DNA of 5,640 nt. It comes from Bacteroidota bacterium. GTDB taxonomy: Bacteria > Bacteroidota > Bacteroidia > J057. Under the pieces are notes generated by a model that saw only the letters and a program-made list of their open reading frames with translations, was not told the DNA's origin and searched no databases. Position numbers and translations under genes: made by a program. The stretch is from NCBI GenBank assembly GCA_003696875.1, contig RFHL01000706.1:1-5640 (forward strand). The letters run 5' to 3'. This document shows, piece after piece, positions 1 through 5,640 of this stretch (position 1 is its first letter; the number at the start of each line of letters is the position of its first letter).

Positions 1-99
1 ATCGCCGGGGCGATGGATGGCGAAGCCGAGGGTGTCAAAGCCGCAGGCGACATTGGCAACCGTCGCCGGAGCAAAGACGTGTACTTCGTTGCTGATCAA
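1..99 (-). CDS. thrB: Homoserine kinase, N-terminal fragment (partial, runs off left edge)
   Basis: Only the first 33 codons are in the window. They read MISNEVHVFAPATVANVACG (TTG taken as Met) and continue FDTLGFAIHRPGD. The pattern V-x-V-x-APAT-x-AN-x-x-x-GFD-x-LGFA is the conserved N-terminal strand and loop of homoserine kinase, a GHMP-family enzyme that phosphorylates L-homoserine with ATP in threonine biosynthesis in the cytoplasm. The ATP-binding Gly/Ser-rich loop and the catalytic core lie beyond the edge and cannot be checked. No ATG occurs in frame near the beginning; a TTG at 99-97 is the best start, sharing four bases (TTGA) with the stop codon of the secreted-protein gene upstream. 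No Shine-Dalgarno motif is visible, which is normal for Bacteroidota. The short gap-free junction suggests translation coupled to the upstream gene. In many Bacteroidota thrB follows thrA; here the upstream neighbour is a surface protein. The family call is fairly firm, the exact start less so. Confidence 0.83.
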   Translation of the reverse strand, partial: MISNEVHVFAPATVANVACGFDTLGFAIHRPGD

Positions 100-2594
100 T
101 GGATGAGAACTTTGCGATAAACAGACTGCCGCCCGGCACGCAGGCGCAGGAGGTACATACCCTTGGCCAGATCTTCTGGCTGTACCCACTCCCGGAAGGC
201 GGTCACCTGACCGGTGGGTTTGAGCCAGACTTCCTTACCGGCCAGATCTATCAGGCTCAGCTCCAGGTCGGCGGGGCGGGCGAGTTGGATATCCACCCAA
301 AACTGCCCGCTGTTGGGGTTCGGATGAATGGACCACTCAAGGCCGAGCTCGTCTTCGAGGCTCTGGAAGATGGCGATGTTCACTTCTTCGCAGACGGTAT
401 TTTCGCACACCCCATCGCTCACCGTCACACAGGCTGTAAAGGTCCCAAGGGACTGATAGGCATGGGTGGGGTTGGGGCCGGTGGCGGTGTTCCCGTCACC
501 GAAGTCCCAGAACCAGGAAGTGGGATTTCCACTGCTCTGATCGCTGAACTGGAGCGTGTCATACAAGACAAAGTCGCCACTCACGTCAAAGCCGGCGGTG
601 AAATTGGATTGCGAAGCAACCACCAGGGTATCGCTCACGAGGCAATCGGTGTCGTCGCCAACGGTTACGATGTAGGTGCCGGCACTGGCCACCTGAATCG
701 TCTGATCTGTCTCGCCGGTGGACCATACATATGTAAGCGGCGCCGTACCGGCGTCGAGGGTTACAGGCTGCCCCTCGCAGATGGTGAGGTCTGGCCCCAG
801 GTCTACCGCCAGAGTCGACTCATTGACCTCAATTGTATCCTGCCCGCTACAGCCATCGGCATTGGTCATCACCAAAATGTAGGTACCGGGAATATCGGTC
901 ACCAGGGTTTGGGTCGTATCGCCAGTAGACCAGAAATAGGTCTGGTTTGGCAGCCCGGGATCCAGGATCGCGGGCTGCCCGTCACAGACGATGGCGTCGG
1001 GCCCGAGGTCCACAACCGGAATCGCTCCTTCGGCGATCTGCACCTGATCGGTGGCATCACAGCCCAGGCTATTGACCACCGTTACACTGTAGGTGCCGCC
1101 CTGGGTGACGGTGAGCGTCTGAGTTGTATCGCCGGTGGGGCTCCAGAGGAAAGAAGCCCCCGGATTACCGGCATTCAGGGTAAAGGATTCACAGATGGTC
1201 CGATCAGGGCCAAGGTTGACCACCGGAGCAAGCGCCACATCCACATCGATGGTATCGCCGGCGGTACAGTTCCCCGCTGTGGTAACCACCACCGAATAGA
1301 CTCCCGGAGAGGAGATAAACACCGTCTGGGTGGTTGCTGCAATGGGGGACCATTGGTAAGTAATGCCCGGATTGCCGCTGCCGGCATCCAGAATCAGGTT
1401 GTCTCCCGCACAAATAGCCGTATCGGCCCCGAGGTTGACGTCGGGGACAAAATCAACTGAAACGAGGATGGAATCAATCGAGACGCAGCCGTATTGGTCC
1501 GACACCTGCACGGTGTAGGTGCCAGTCTCCCATACCTCGAGGAACTGGCTGGTAGTGCTGTCGGGCAGCCACAGGTGGTTGGCCGTGCCGTTCATGGCGT
1601 TGAGCAGCAGCGTATCCCCGGGGCAGATGAGCTGGTCCGGGGGCAATTGGGCATTGGTCGGGGAGACGAAGAGGTTGAAGGTGTCTCGGATGACGAAACC
1701 GATGGTATCCTCAACGGTAATGATGTAGCTCCCGGTGGAGAAAACCGTTTTGGTACAAAAGGTATCCACCACGGGGTTGGTATTCCAGCTGTAACTGGTC
1801 GCCCCCGGCGTACAGGCATTCAGGGTGATGTTTTCCCCAAAGCAAAGGGTCGTGTCATTGGGGAGTTGCACGACGGGCATATCGGCGATGAAGATGTCGT
1901 CGAAGGCAAAGCCGTCCTTGAGGCTGTTGGCCCCCCCGCTGCCGTCGGCCGCGAAGGCAAAGCGCAGGATGACATTGGGCTCGCCGGCGAGGCCGTTGAG
2001 CGCGTGCTGGGCGTTGCGCCAGCCGCCGGAGCCGGTCCCGTTGGATACCGAGCCTGTCCAGCCATGCAACTGCCCGCCCGGCCCGGAGATCCCGCCGGTA
2101 ATGGTGTTGTCATTGTACCAGTTGATGGGGTCACCATATTTGCCGATCCGTTGCCAGGTGGTCCCGCCGTCGGTCGAGGCCTGCAGGACGGTACCGTCGA
2201 TGCTAAACTCACTCTCCCACCAGACATTGACGATGATACCGGGATTTTGGAGGTTGGAGAAATCAAAACAGGGGCTGATCACCGCCGAATACTCGTTGGG
2301 GGCATAGGCATAGGGCACGAGTGGGGGCAGGACGAAGGCGTTTGTTCCCAGAATCCAGCACTTGGTACCAGAAGCCGCCGAGTTGATCACCGGATTATTG
2401 GGCGTGGCCCATACCCATGAGTTGGGGCCAAAGCCATTGGAAGTGATGGCGGCAGATGACCAGCCGCCGTTGCTGGCTTCAAAATCCTCGATATAAGGGA
2501 ATGTATCAATACAAGGCTGGCCTTGCAGAAAAAGCGGCGTGATCCCACTCAGGATCAGGAGGAGAAGCCGGGAAAAGCGGAGACGTGCAGTCAT
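96..2594 (-). CDS. T9SS-secreted multidomain surface protein (adhesin-like domain, six Ig-like repeats, PKD, type A sorting domain)
   Basis: This gene encodes an 832-residue secreted protein, probably an adhesin or matrix component; no catalytic motif is seen and its ligand is unknown. Residues 1-25 form a signal peptide (basic MTARLRFSR, then a Leu-rich core, likely cut after LQG). Residues about 31-239 resemble the choice-of-anchor-J/MAM-like beta-sandwich (FPYIEDFE, SPCFDFS, LQASTDGGTTW, DGFAFDDIFI). Six Ig-like repeats of about 70 residues span 241-662, with the pattern LGPD-x-x-x-C-x-G...W-S-T-G-x-T-x-Q-T...GTY-x-V...C. A PKD domain (665-743, WDFGDG at 696-701) follows. Residues 753-832 are the T9SS type A sorting domain (IHPNPNSGQF, LAKGMYLLRL, VYRKVLIH), which directs export across the outer membrane and is normally cleaved. 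The frame stays open upstream to 2756, but the Met at 2594 is preferred: it begins a proper signal peptide and lies 50 bases after a -7 element, whereas the longer form would begin inside the preceding terminator region. Confidence 0.93.
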   Translation of the reverse strand: MTARLRFSRLLLLILSGITPLFLQGQPCIDTFPYIEDFEASNGGWSSAAITSNGFGPNSWVWATPNNPVINSAASGTKCWILGTNAFVLPPLVPYAYAPNEYSAVISPCFDFSNLQNPGIIVNVWWESEFSIDGTVLQASTDGGTTWQRIGKYGDPINWYNDNTITGGISGPGGQLHGWTGSVSNGTGSGGWRNAQHALNGLAGEPNVILRFAFAADGSGGANSLKDGFAFDDIFIADMPVVQLPNDTTLCFGENITLNACTPGATSYSWNTNPVVDTFCTKTVFSTGSYIITVEDTIGFVIRDTFNLFVSPTNAQLPPDQLICPGDTLLLNAMNGTANHLWLPDSTTSQFLEVWETGTYTVQVSDQYGCVSIDSILVSVDFVPDVNLGADTAICAGDNLILDAGSGNPGITYQWSPIAATTQTVFISSPGVYSVVVTTAGNCTAGDTIDVDVALAPVVNLGPDRTICESFTLNAGNPGASFLWSPTGDTTQTLTVTQGGTYSVTVVNSLGCDATDQVQIAEGAIPVVDLGPDAIVCDGQPAILDPGLPNQTYFWSTGDTTQTLVTDIPGTYILVMTNADGCSGQDTIEVNESTLAVDLGPDLTICEGQPVTLDAGTAPLTYVWSTGETDQTIQVASAGTYIVTVGDDTDCLVSDTLVVASQSNFTAGFDVSGDFVLYDTLQFSDQSSGNPTSWFWDFGDGNTATGPNPTHAYQSLGTFTACVTVSDGVCENTVCEEVNIAIFQSLEDELGLEWSIHPNPNSGQFWVDIQLARPADLELSLIDLAGKEVWLKPTGQVTAFREWVQPEDLAKGMYLLRLRAGRQSVYRKVLIH
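609..1874 (-). repeat. Six tandem Ig-like repeat units encoded within the T9SS protein
   Basis: The units correspond to residues about 241-312, 314-384, 385-457, 458-526, 527-594 and 596-662 of the secreted protein. Units 3 to 6 begin with (V/A)-x-(N/D)-LG-(P/A)-D and have an early Cys, a W-S core and a late Cys after a GTY/GVY strand. Units 1 and 2 are more diverged: unit 1 has lost the late Cys (IGF where the others have a Cys) and carries other cysteines. Unit 4 is two residues shorter just after the first Cys (ICESFTLNAG against ICEGQPVTLDAG in unit 6). The repeats are recognisable at protein level but not as near-identical DNA, so the array looks old rather than recently expanded. Confidence 0.88.
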
Positions 2595-2644
2595 GTTCGA
2601 GGCATTGGTTGATCCCAGGAAAGCAAGGGTGCGAAAAGCTGGAA

Positions 2645-2652
2645 CAAAGGTA
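2645..2652 (-). promoter_or_regulatory. Bacteroidota-type -7 promoter element for the T9SS protein gene
   Basis: The minus strand reads TACCTTTG, a full match to the Bacteroidota primary-sigma -7 consensus TAnnTTTG. It lies 50 bases before the chosen ATG at 2594 and beyond the terminator of the previous gene, where a promoter is expected. The -33 element is weak: the nearest upstream TTG (in AAGTTGCGC) is 25 bases away, longer than the usual 19-23. Transcription would start roughly at 2636-2640. Confidence 0.65.
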
Positions 2653-2718
2653 GGAAAAAATCGGCTTGTGCCCTGCGCAACTTTCGGGGCAAGGGCGGTA
2701 TAGGGCCTACAACCTGAC

Positions 2719-2748
2719 AAAGAAAAACCCCCGCGCCGGGCACGGGGG
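2719..2748 (-). terminator. Rho-independent terminator after the TonB-C protein gene
   Basis: On the minus strand a 9-bp GC-rich stem (CCCCCGTGC with GCGCGGGGG, including one T-G pair, loop CCG, 2748-2728) is followed directly by TTTTTCTTT (2727-2719). It starts 26 bases after the stop codon at 2775. It separates this unit from the T9SS protein gene, which has its own promoter. Confidence 0.9.
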
Positions 2749-2774
2749 TGATGCATATTCTCTCGATTTGGGAA

Positions 2775-3239
2775 TCATTCTGTCATATCGGAAAGCCGGA
2801 AGGTGAAGGGGATCGCCACGGTCCCGGGGACAGGCTCGCCCCGGGTGAGGGCCGGCCGGAAATCCAGGTAGGGGGCAAAGAGCTCACAAGGGATGTGCAG
2901 GAGCGGATGATTGCTTTCCTCGACTTCATGCCGCACGTAGCGGCCTGACTCATCTACCCACACCCGCAGAATCACCTGCCCTTCAATGCCAGCCTTGCGG
3001 GCCGGCTCGGGATACCCCAGCGCCTCTCTAATCTCCTGCAGGTTAGTCGGCTGGGGAGGGCGAAAGGCGTCAGAACTGCCCGCATGCCGCAGAGCGACCT
3101 TGGTCAGGGACGGAGCCATCGGCTGTCCGGAGCCGGCAGCCGATAGGGCCAGGGTAGGCAGGCCTTGCCGGGCCATCAAGGTCAGCGTGATCAGCGTGGT
3201 AAAAAGCCAGAGGGTGCGGGTTTGAGTAATCATGAGCAT
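2775..3239 (-). CDS. Small TonB C-terminal-domain protein, signal-type N-terminus
   Basis: The protein has 154 residues from the ATG at 3239, or 152 from an equally plausible in-frame ATG at 3233. The frame is open to 3338, but the extra N-terminus is not signal-like and would cover a possible promoter. Counting from 3233, residues about 5-30 are a hydrophobic signal or anchor segment (LWLFTTLITLTLM). A short Ser/Pro-containing linker follows, and residues 74-146 match the TonB C-terminal fold: YPEPARKAGIEG, then VDESGRY, then LDFRPAL and a final PFTFRL strand. In the family this domain contacts outer-membrane receptors to pass on energy from ExbB/ExbD. Here the long proline-rich spacer of classical TonB is missing, so reach across the periplasm is doubtful. 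It is a diverged paralog of the next gene upstream (3403-3930). The domain call is firm; the physiological role is inferred. Confidence 0.82.
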   Translation of the reverse strand: MLMITQTRTLWLFTTLITLTLMARQGLPTLALSAAGSGQPMAPSLTKVALRHAGSSDAFRPPQPTNLQEIREALGYPEPARKAGIEGQVILRVWVDESGRYVRHEVEESNHPLLHIPCELFAPYLDFRPALTRGEPVPGTVAIPFTFRLSDMTE

Positions 3240-3254
3240 AGTCTTTGTTCGGAC

Positions 3255-3286
3255 CAAAGGATGTTCTCTAGAGTTGAACCAAACAA
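3255..3286 (-). promoter_or_regulatory. Weak candidate promoter for the TonB-C protein gene at 3239
   Basis: On the minus strand a TTG (3286-3284) lies 21 bases before ATCCTTTG (3262-3255). The spacing suits a Bacteroidota -33/-7 pair and the TTTG half of the -7 box is intact, but the leading TA is not. The leader before the ATG at 3239 would be only about ten bases. This is a tentative call. Confidence 0.3.
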
Positions 3287-3364
3287 CATGCCACGCCAAC
3301 GGGCAGAAATCCCTCCTTTTCCGACAAAAAACCCTCAAATCTTACAGGCCGCCCCCTGGTCTTT

Positions 3365-3389
3365 CCCCTGTCCCTGGGGGACAGAGGGG
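3365..3389 (-). terminator. Hairpin between the two TonB-C genes, possible weak terminator
   Basis: CCCC-TGTCCC pairs with GGGACA-GA-GGGG around a TGG loop, giving a 6-bp plus 4-bp stem with a two-base bulge. It begins 13 bases after the stop codon of the upstream gene (3403). No T-run follows on the minus strand, so it may be an attenuating or 3'-end-protecting hairpin rather than an intrinsic terminator, and the two genes may be partly co-transcribed. Confidence 0.35.
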
Positions 3390-3402
3390 AGCGGGACGAG
3401 GC

Positions 3403-3930
3403 TTACTGCGGAAACGAAAAAGGCACATTTACCCAATAGCGTACGGTAGAACCATGACGCATAGCCGGGGTAAATTCCAGCAGGGCGGCTTGCCGGTCAC
3501 AGAGAGGCCGCAGGGCCGGATGGCTCAGATGGATCAACTGGTGGCGCTGATAATTGCCGTGTTCATCCACCAGGATGCGGGCGGTGGCCGTTCCCTGAAT
3601 CCCGGCATCAAGCAGGAAGGCGGGGTAAGGGACCTCGGCCTCTACCAGAGGCCGGTTGAGAACCTGCGGCTCCTGGTCTACCCGGACAAACTCGTTGAAG
3701 CCGGGGGTATACACCCCGGTCGCGATCCCGCACCGGCGACGCTTTTTCTTGTGCCGGTCGTGCTGGGGCGTACAGGCGTGACGATGGTGAGGCCGGTGCC
3801 AGGTCATTTCCGGACGCTGCATATCACACTGCAAGTCCTGAGGCGCGTGGCGATACAGCCACCGGCCGCCGGTAATGGTAAGGGCCAGGAGGGTGAGCAG
3901 CACCCAGAAATTTTTTCGCTTCGTAGGCAT
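3403..3930 (-). CDS. Membrane-anchored TonB C-terminal-domain protein with His/Cys/basic linker
   Basis: This is a 175-residue protein. Residues 1-6 are basic (MPTKRK) and 8-26 form a single membrane segment (FWVLLTLLALTITGGRWLY), consistent with an inner-membrane anchor and a periplasmic body. Residues 45-67 form an unusual cluster rich in His, Lys, Arg and Cys (HRPHHRHACTPQHDRH, then KKKRRRC). Residues 101-174 match the TonB C-terminal domain: PYPAFLLDAGIQG, VDEHGNYQRH, HPAL, LEFTPA, and a final WVNVPFSF strand. It shares AGI-x-G, VDE-x-G-x-Y-x-RH, HP-x-L, a Cys, and (D/E)F-x-PA with the gene at 2775-3239, so the two are probably an old tandem duplication. The family role is coupling inner-membrane energy to outer-membrane transport; whether this protein does so is unproven because the proline-rich spacer is absent. 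The ATG at 3930 is the only start giving a clean membrane anchor. The next gene upstream, clpB, is 227 bases away. Confidence 0.8.
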   Translation of the reverse strand: MPTKRKNFWVLLTLLALTITGGRWLYRHAPQDLQCDMQRPEMTWHRPHHRHACTPQHDRHKKKRRRCGIATGVYTPGFNEFVRVDQEPQVLNRPLVEAEVPYPAFLLDAGIQGTATARILVDEHGNYQRHQLIHLSHPALRPLCDRQAALLEFTPAMRHGSTVRYWVNVPFSFPQ

Positions 3931-4072
3931 AGACGATCAGAATAAGTGGAAGGACATGGACATTTTAATAACGCAATTTTCTTGCTTCCCGTTGGGAGCA
4001 AAGCAGGGAAAAATCTTGCGCCGGGCGCCTTTCGCAATATGTCCACAAGAGACCAGCCCATCGCCCCCAAAC

Positions 4073-4109
4073 GGAATCCCCCCGCCTTATCCCAAGGCGG
4101 GGGGATTCC
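4073..4109 (-). terminator. Perfect 16-bp inverted repeat after clpB, probable terminator hairpin
   Basis: GGAATCCCCCCGCCTT and its exact reverse complement flank a five-base loop (ATCCC). It begins 48 bases past the clpB stop codon and lies in the 227-base gap before the next gene. The stem is very stable, but the minus-strand sequence after it (GTTTGGGGG) has only a short T-run, so it is not a textbook intrinsic terminator. There is no gene reading towards it on the plus strand. It could also be a copy of a dispersed palindromic repeat. I see no other feature in the 3931-4157 gap and no convincing promoter for the gene at 3930. Confidence 0.6.
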
Positions 4110-4157
4110 TTATCACTGAACACCGAGACAAAGTTGCGACAAAGCGCGTCTTTTGTA

Positions 4158-5640
4158 TCAGACCTCCTCAGCCGCAGTGTTCTGCACAAAGCGAATCTGA
4201 CCATGACGCATCTCCACCCGGATGCGGGCGTCGCGCCGTACCGTTCCGGCCAGGATGGCCTTGGACAGGCCATTGACCACTTCCTTTTGCATCACCCGCT
4301 TCACGGGACGCGCCCCGAACTGTGGATCGTAGCCCAGGCTCGACAGGAGGTCGAGCGCCTCGTCGGAGAAGGTGAGGTCTACCCCCAGCTCGGCCATCTT
4401 GGCCGTAAGGCGTGCCGCCTGAATGTCCACGATCGCCCGCAGGTCGGCCTCACTCAGGGGCGCAAAGACGACAGTCTCGTCAATGCGGTTGAGAAACTCG
4501 GGCCGCAGTTGTCGCTTGAGCAGATCCAGTACCTGCTCCTTGATGAGCACCATCAGGGCGTCTTTGTTCTCATGGGTCAGCTCACCAAATTTCTCCTGTA
4601 TGTAGTGCGACCCCAGGTTGGAGGTCATGATGATGATGCTGTTCTTGAAGTCGACTGTGCGGCCTTTGTTGTCGGTCAGGCGGCCGTCGTCGAGCACCTG
4701 CAAGAGGATGTTGAAGACATCAGGATGGGCCTTTTCGATCTCGTCGAGGAGAATCACGGAATACGGCCGCCGGCGTACCGCCTCGGTGAGTTGCCCGCCT
4801 TCGTCGTAGCCCACGTAACCGGGAGGGGCGCCGATGAGACGGCTCACGGCATGCTTTTCCTGATACTCCGACATATCGATGCGCACCATCGCCCGCTCGT
4901 CGTCAAAGAGGAACTCGGCCAGGGCCTTGGCCAGCTCGGTCTTGCCTACGCCAGTGCTCCCCAGGAAAATGAAGGAACCGATGGGCCGGTTGGGGTCCTG
5001 CAGGCCGGCGCGGCTGCGCCGGATGGCATCCGAGACGGCCTCGATGGCCTCTTCCTGGCCCACTACCCGCCGGTGAAGCTCGTCCTCCAGCCGCAGCAAT
5101 TTTTGTCGCTCACTCTCCACCATCTTGCTCACCGGAATCCCGGTCCAGCGGGAGATGATGTCGGCGATGTCCTCGGCCTCCACTTCCTCCTTCATCATGC
5201 GCATATCCTTTTGGTAGCTGACCAACTCGGCATTCAGCCGCTCAATCTCTTTTTCCTGGGCTGCGATCTTGCCGTAGCGGATCTCCGCCACCCGGCCAAA
5301 CTCCGCCCGCCGCTCGGCCTCCTCGGCTTCTACTTTGAGGGCCTCCACTGTCTCCTTGGCCTTGCGGATGCGTTCGATGATGTCCTTTTCGGTCTCCCAG
5401 TGGGCCCGTAGATGCTGGCGCGACTCGTTGAGGGTGGCAAGCTGGGCTTCGATGTCCTGAAGCTTCTGGGTTTCGTTTTCCCGTTTGAGGGCCTCGCGCT
5501 CAATTTCCAGATGGCGTATCCGGCGCTCAATGCCTTCTAGTTCCTCGGGCATGGAGTCCATTTCCAGCCGCAGCTTGGCGGCGGCCTCGTCGATCAGGTC
5601 GATGGCCTTATCGGGCAGGAAACGCTCGGACAGGTAGCGG
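4158..5640 (-). CDS. clpB: ATP-dependent chaperone/disaggregase ClpB, C-terminal part (partial, runs off right edge)
   Basis: About 493 of the roughly 860-870 residues usual for ClpB are present; the start, the N-domain and most of the first ATPase domain lie beyond 5640. ClpB is a cytoplasmic hexameric AAA+ motor that, with DnaK/DnaJ/GrpE, threads aggregated proteins through its pore. The fragment opens with the end of the first ATPase domain (RYLSERFLPDKAIDLIDEAA), then the charged coiled-coil middle domain (residues about 30-150) that contacts DnaK. The linker SRWTGIPVSKM follows, then the second ATPase domain with Walker A GSTGVGKT (227-234), pore loop GYVGYDEGG (274-282), Walker B VILLDE (295-300), sensor 1 TSN (339-341), arginine finger in FLNRID (R385) and sensor 2 GAR (442-444). 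All key residues are intact. The Walker A has Ser where ClpB usually has Pro (GPTGVGKT), at a variable position. The middle domain distinguishes it from ClpA and ClpX; ClpC has a shorter one. An internal ATG at 5561 is not the start because the conserved frame continues upstream. Confidence 0.97.
   Translation of the reverse strand, partial: RYLSERFLPDKAIDLIDEAAAKLRLEMDSMPEELEGIERRIRHLEIEREALKRENETQKLQDIEAQLATLNESRQHLRAHWETEKDIIERIRKAKETVEALKVEAEEAERRAEFGRVAEIRYGKIAAQEKEIERLNAELVSYQKDMRMMKEEVEAEDIADIISRWTGIPVSKMVESERQKLLRLEDELHRRVVGQEEAIEAVSDAIRRSRAGLQDPNRPIGSFIFLGSTGVGKTELAKALAEFLFDDERAMVRIDMSEYQEKHAVSRLIGAPPGYVGYDEGGQLTEAVRRRPYSVILLDEIEKAHPDVFNILLQVLDDGRLTDNKGRTVDFKNSIIIMTSNLGSHYIQEKFGELTHENKDALMVLIKEQVLDLLKRQLRPEFLNRIDETVVFAPLSEADLRAIVDIQAARLTAKMAELGVDLTFSDEALDLLSSLGYDPQFGARPVKRVMQKEVVNGLSKAILAGTVRRDARIRVEMRHGQIRFVQNTAAEEV

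Noticed and set aside
99..1460. Open frame of 453 codons on the plus strand opposite the secreted protein
   Set aside because: It is antisense to a gene with clear domains, signal peptide and sorting tail; its translation has no recognisable domain and arises from the GC-rich codon use of the real gene.
1494..2420. Open frame of 308 codons on the plus strand
   Set aside because: It lies fully opposite the anchor-J-like domain and first Ig-like repeats of the secreted protein and shows no domain or credible start context.
2595..2756. N-terminal extension of the secreted protein to an ATG at 2756
   Set aside because: The added 54 residues are not conserved-looking, would bury the signal peptide, and overlap the terminator and promoter.
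3336..3343. AAGATTTG on the minus strand as a -7 box for the gene at 3239
   Set aside because: The first consensus base is wrong, no TTG lies at the proper distance upstream, and the leader would be about 90 bases; the site at 3255-3286 fits the spacing better.
3232..3945. Plus-strand open frame of 237 codons across the TonB-C gene pair
   Set aside because: It is antisense to the TonB-C domain at 3403-3930 and runs through the intergenic hairpin; its translation is low-complexity and unrecognisable.
4134..5411. Open frame of 425 codons on the plus strand opposite clpB
   Set aside because: The minus strand carries all ClpB motifs. The plus-strand product is Leu/His/Gly-rich without a family signature, a typical antisense shadow.
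5559..5561. Internal ATG as the start of ClpB
   Set aside because: The conserved ClpB sequence continues in frame upstream to the window edge (RYLSERFLPDKAIDLIDEAA), so this Met is internal.

Overview
The window looks like part of a GC-rich Bacteroidota (Bacteroidetes) chromosome. Three things support this: a large secreted protein with a C-terminal type IX secretion (T9SS) sorting domain, a Bacteroidota-type -7 promoter element (TAnnTTTG) in front of it, and small TonB-C-domain proteins typical of the phylum. The choice-of-anchor-J-like head followed by Ig-like repeats recalls Saprospiria/Lewinella-like lineages, but I cannot fix the genus from this sequence.

Every supported gene lies on the minus strand, so the window reads from right to left. 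From 5640 to 4158 is the 3' part of clpB, the disaggregase ATPase; its start is outside the window. A perfect 16-bp hairpin (4073-4109) follows it. Next come two small paralogous TonB C-terminal-domain proteins: 3930-3403, with an N-terminal membrane anchor and a His/Cys/Lys/Arg-rich linker, and 3239-2775, with a signal-type N-terminus. A hairpin (3365-3389) sits between them, and the second ends at a clear Rho-independent terminator (2748-2719). A fresh promoter (-7 element at 2652-2645) then drives an 832-residue secreted surface protein (2594-96): signal peptide, adhesin-like beta-sandwich domain, six Ig-like repeats, a PKD domain and the T9SS sorting tail. Its stop codon overlaps a TTG start for the first 33 codons of a homoserine kinase (thrB), which runs off the left edge.

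The genes do not form one obvious pathway: protein quality control (clpB), probable envelope energy coupling (TonB-like pair), a secreted surface protein, and threonine biosynthesis (thrB). The terminator and promoter between 2595 and 2750 divide the window into at least two transcription units. The surface-protein gene and thrB appear to be co-transcribed and translationally coupled, an unexpected pairing. I see no RNA genes, CRISPR array, insertion sequence or phage genes. No clearly novel system is evident; the best leads are the tandem TonB-C mini-proteins with the His/Cys cluster and the secreted-protein/thrB overlap.
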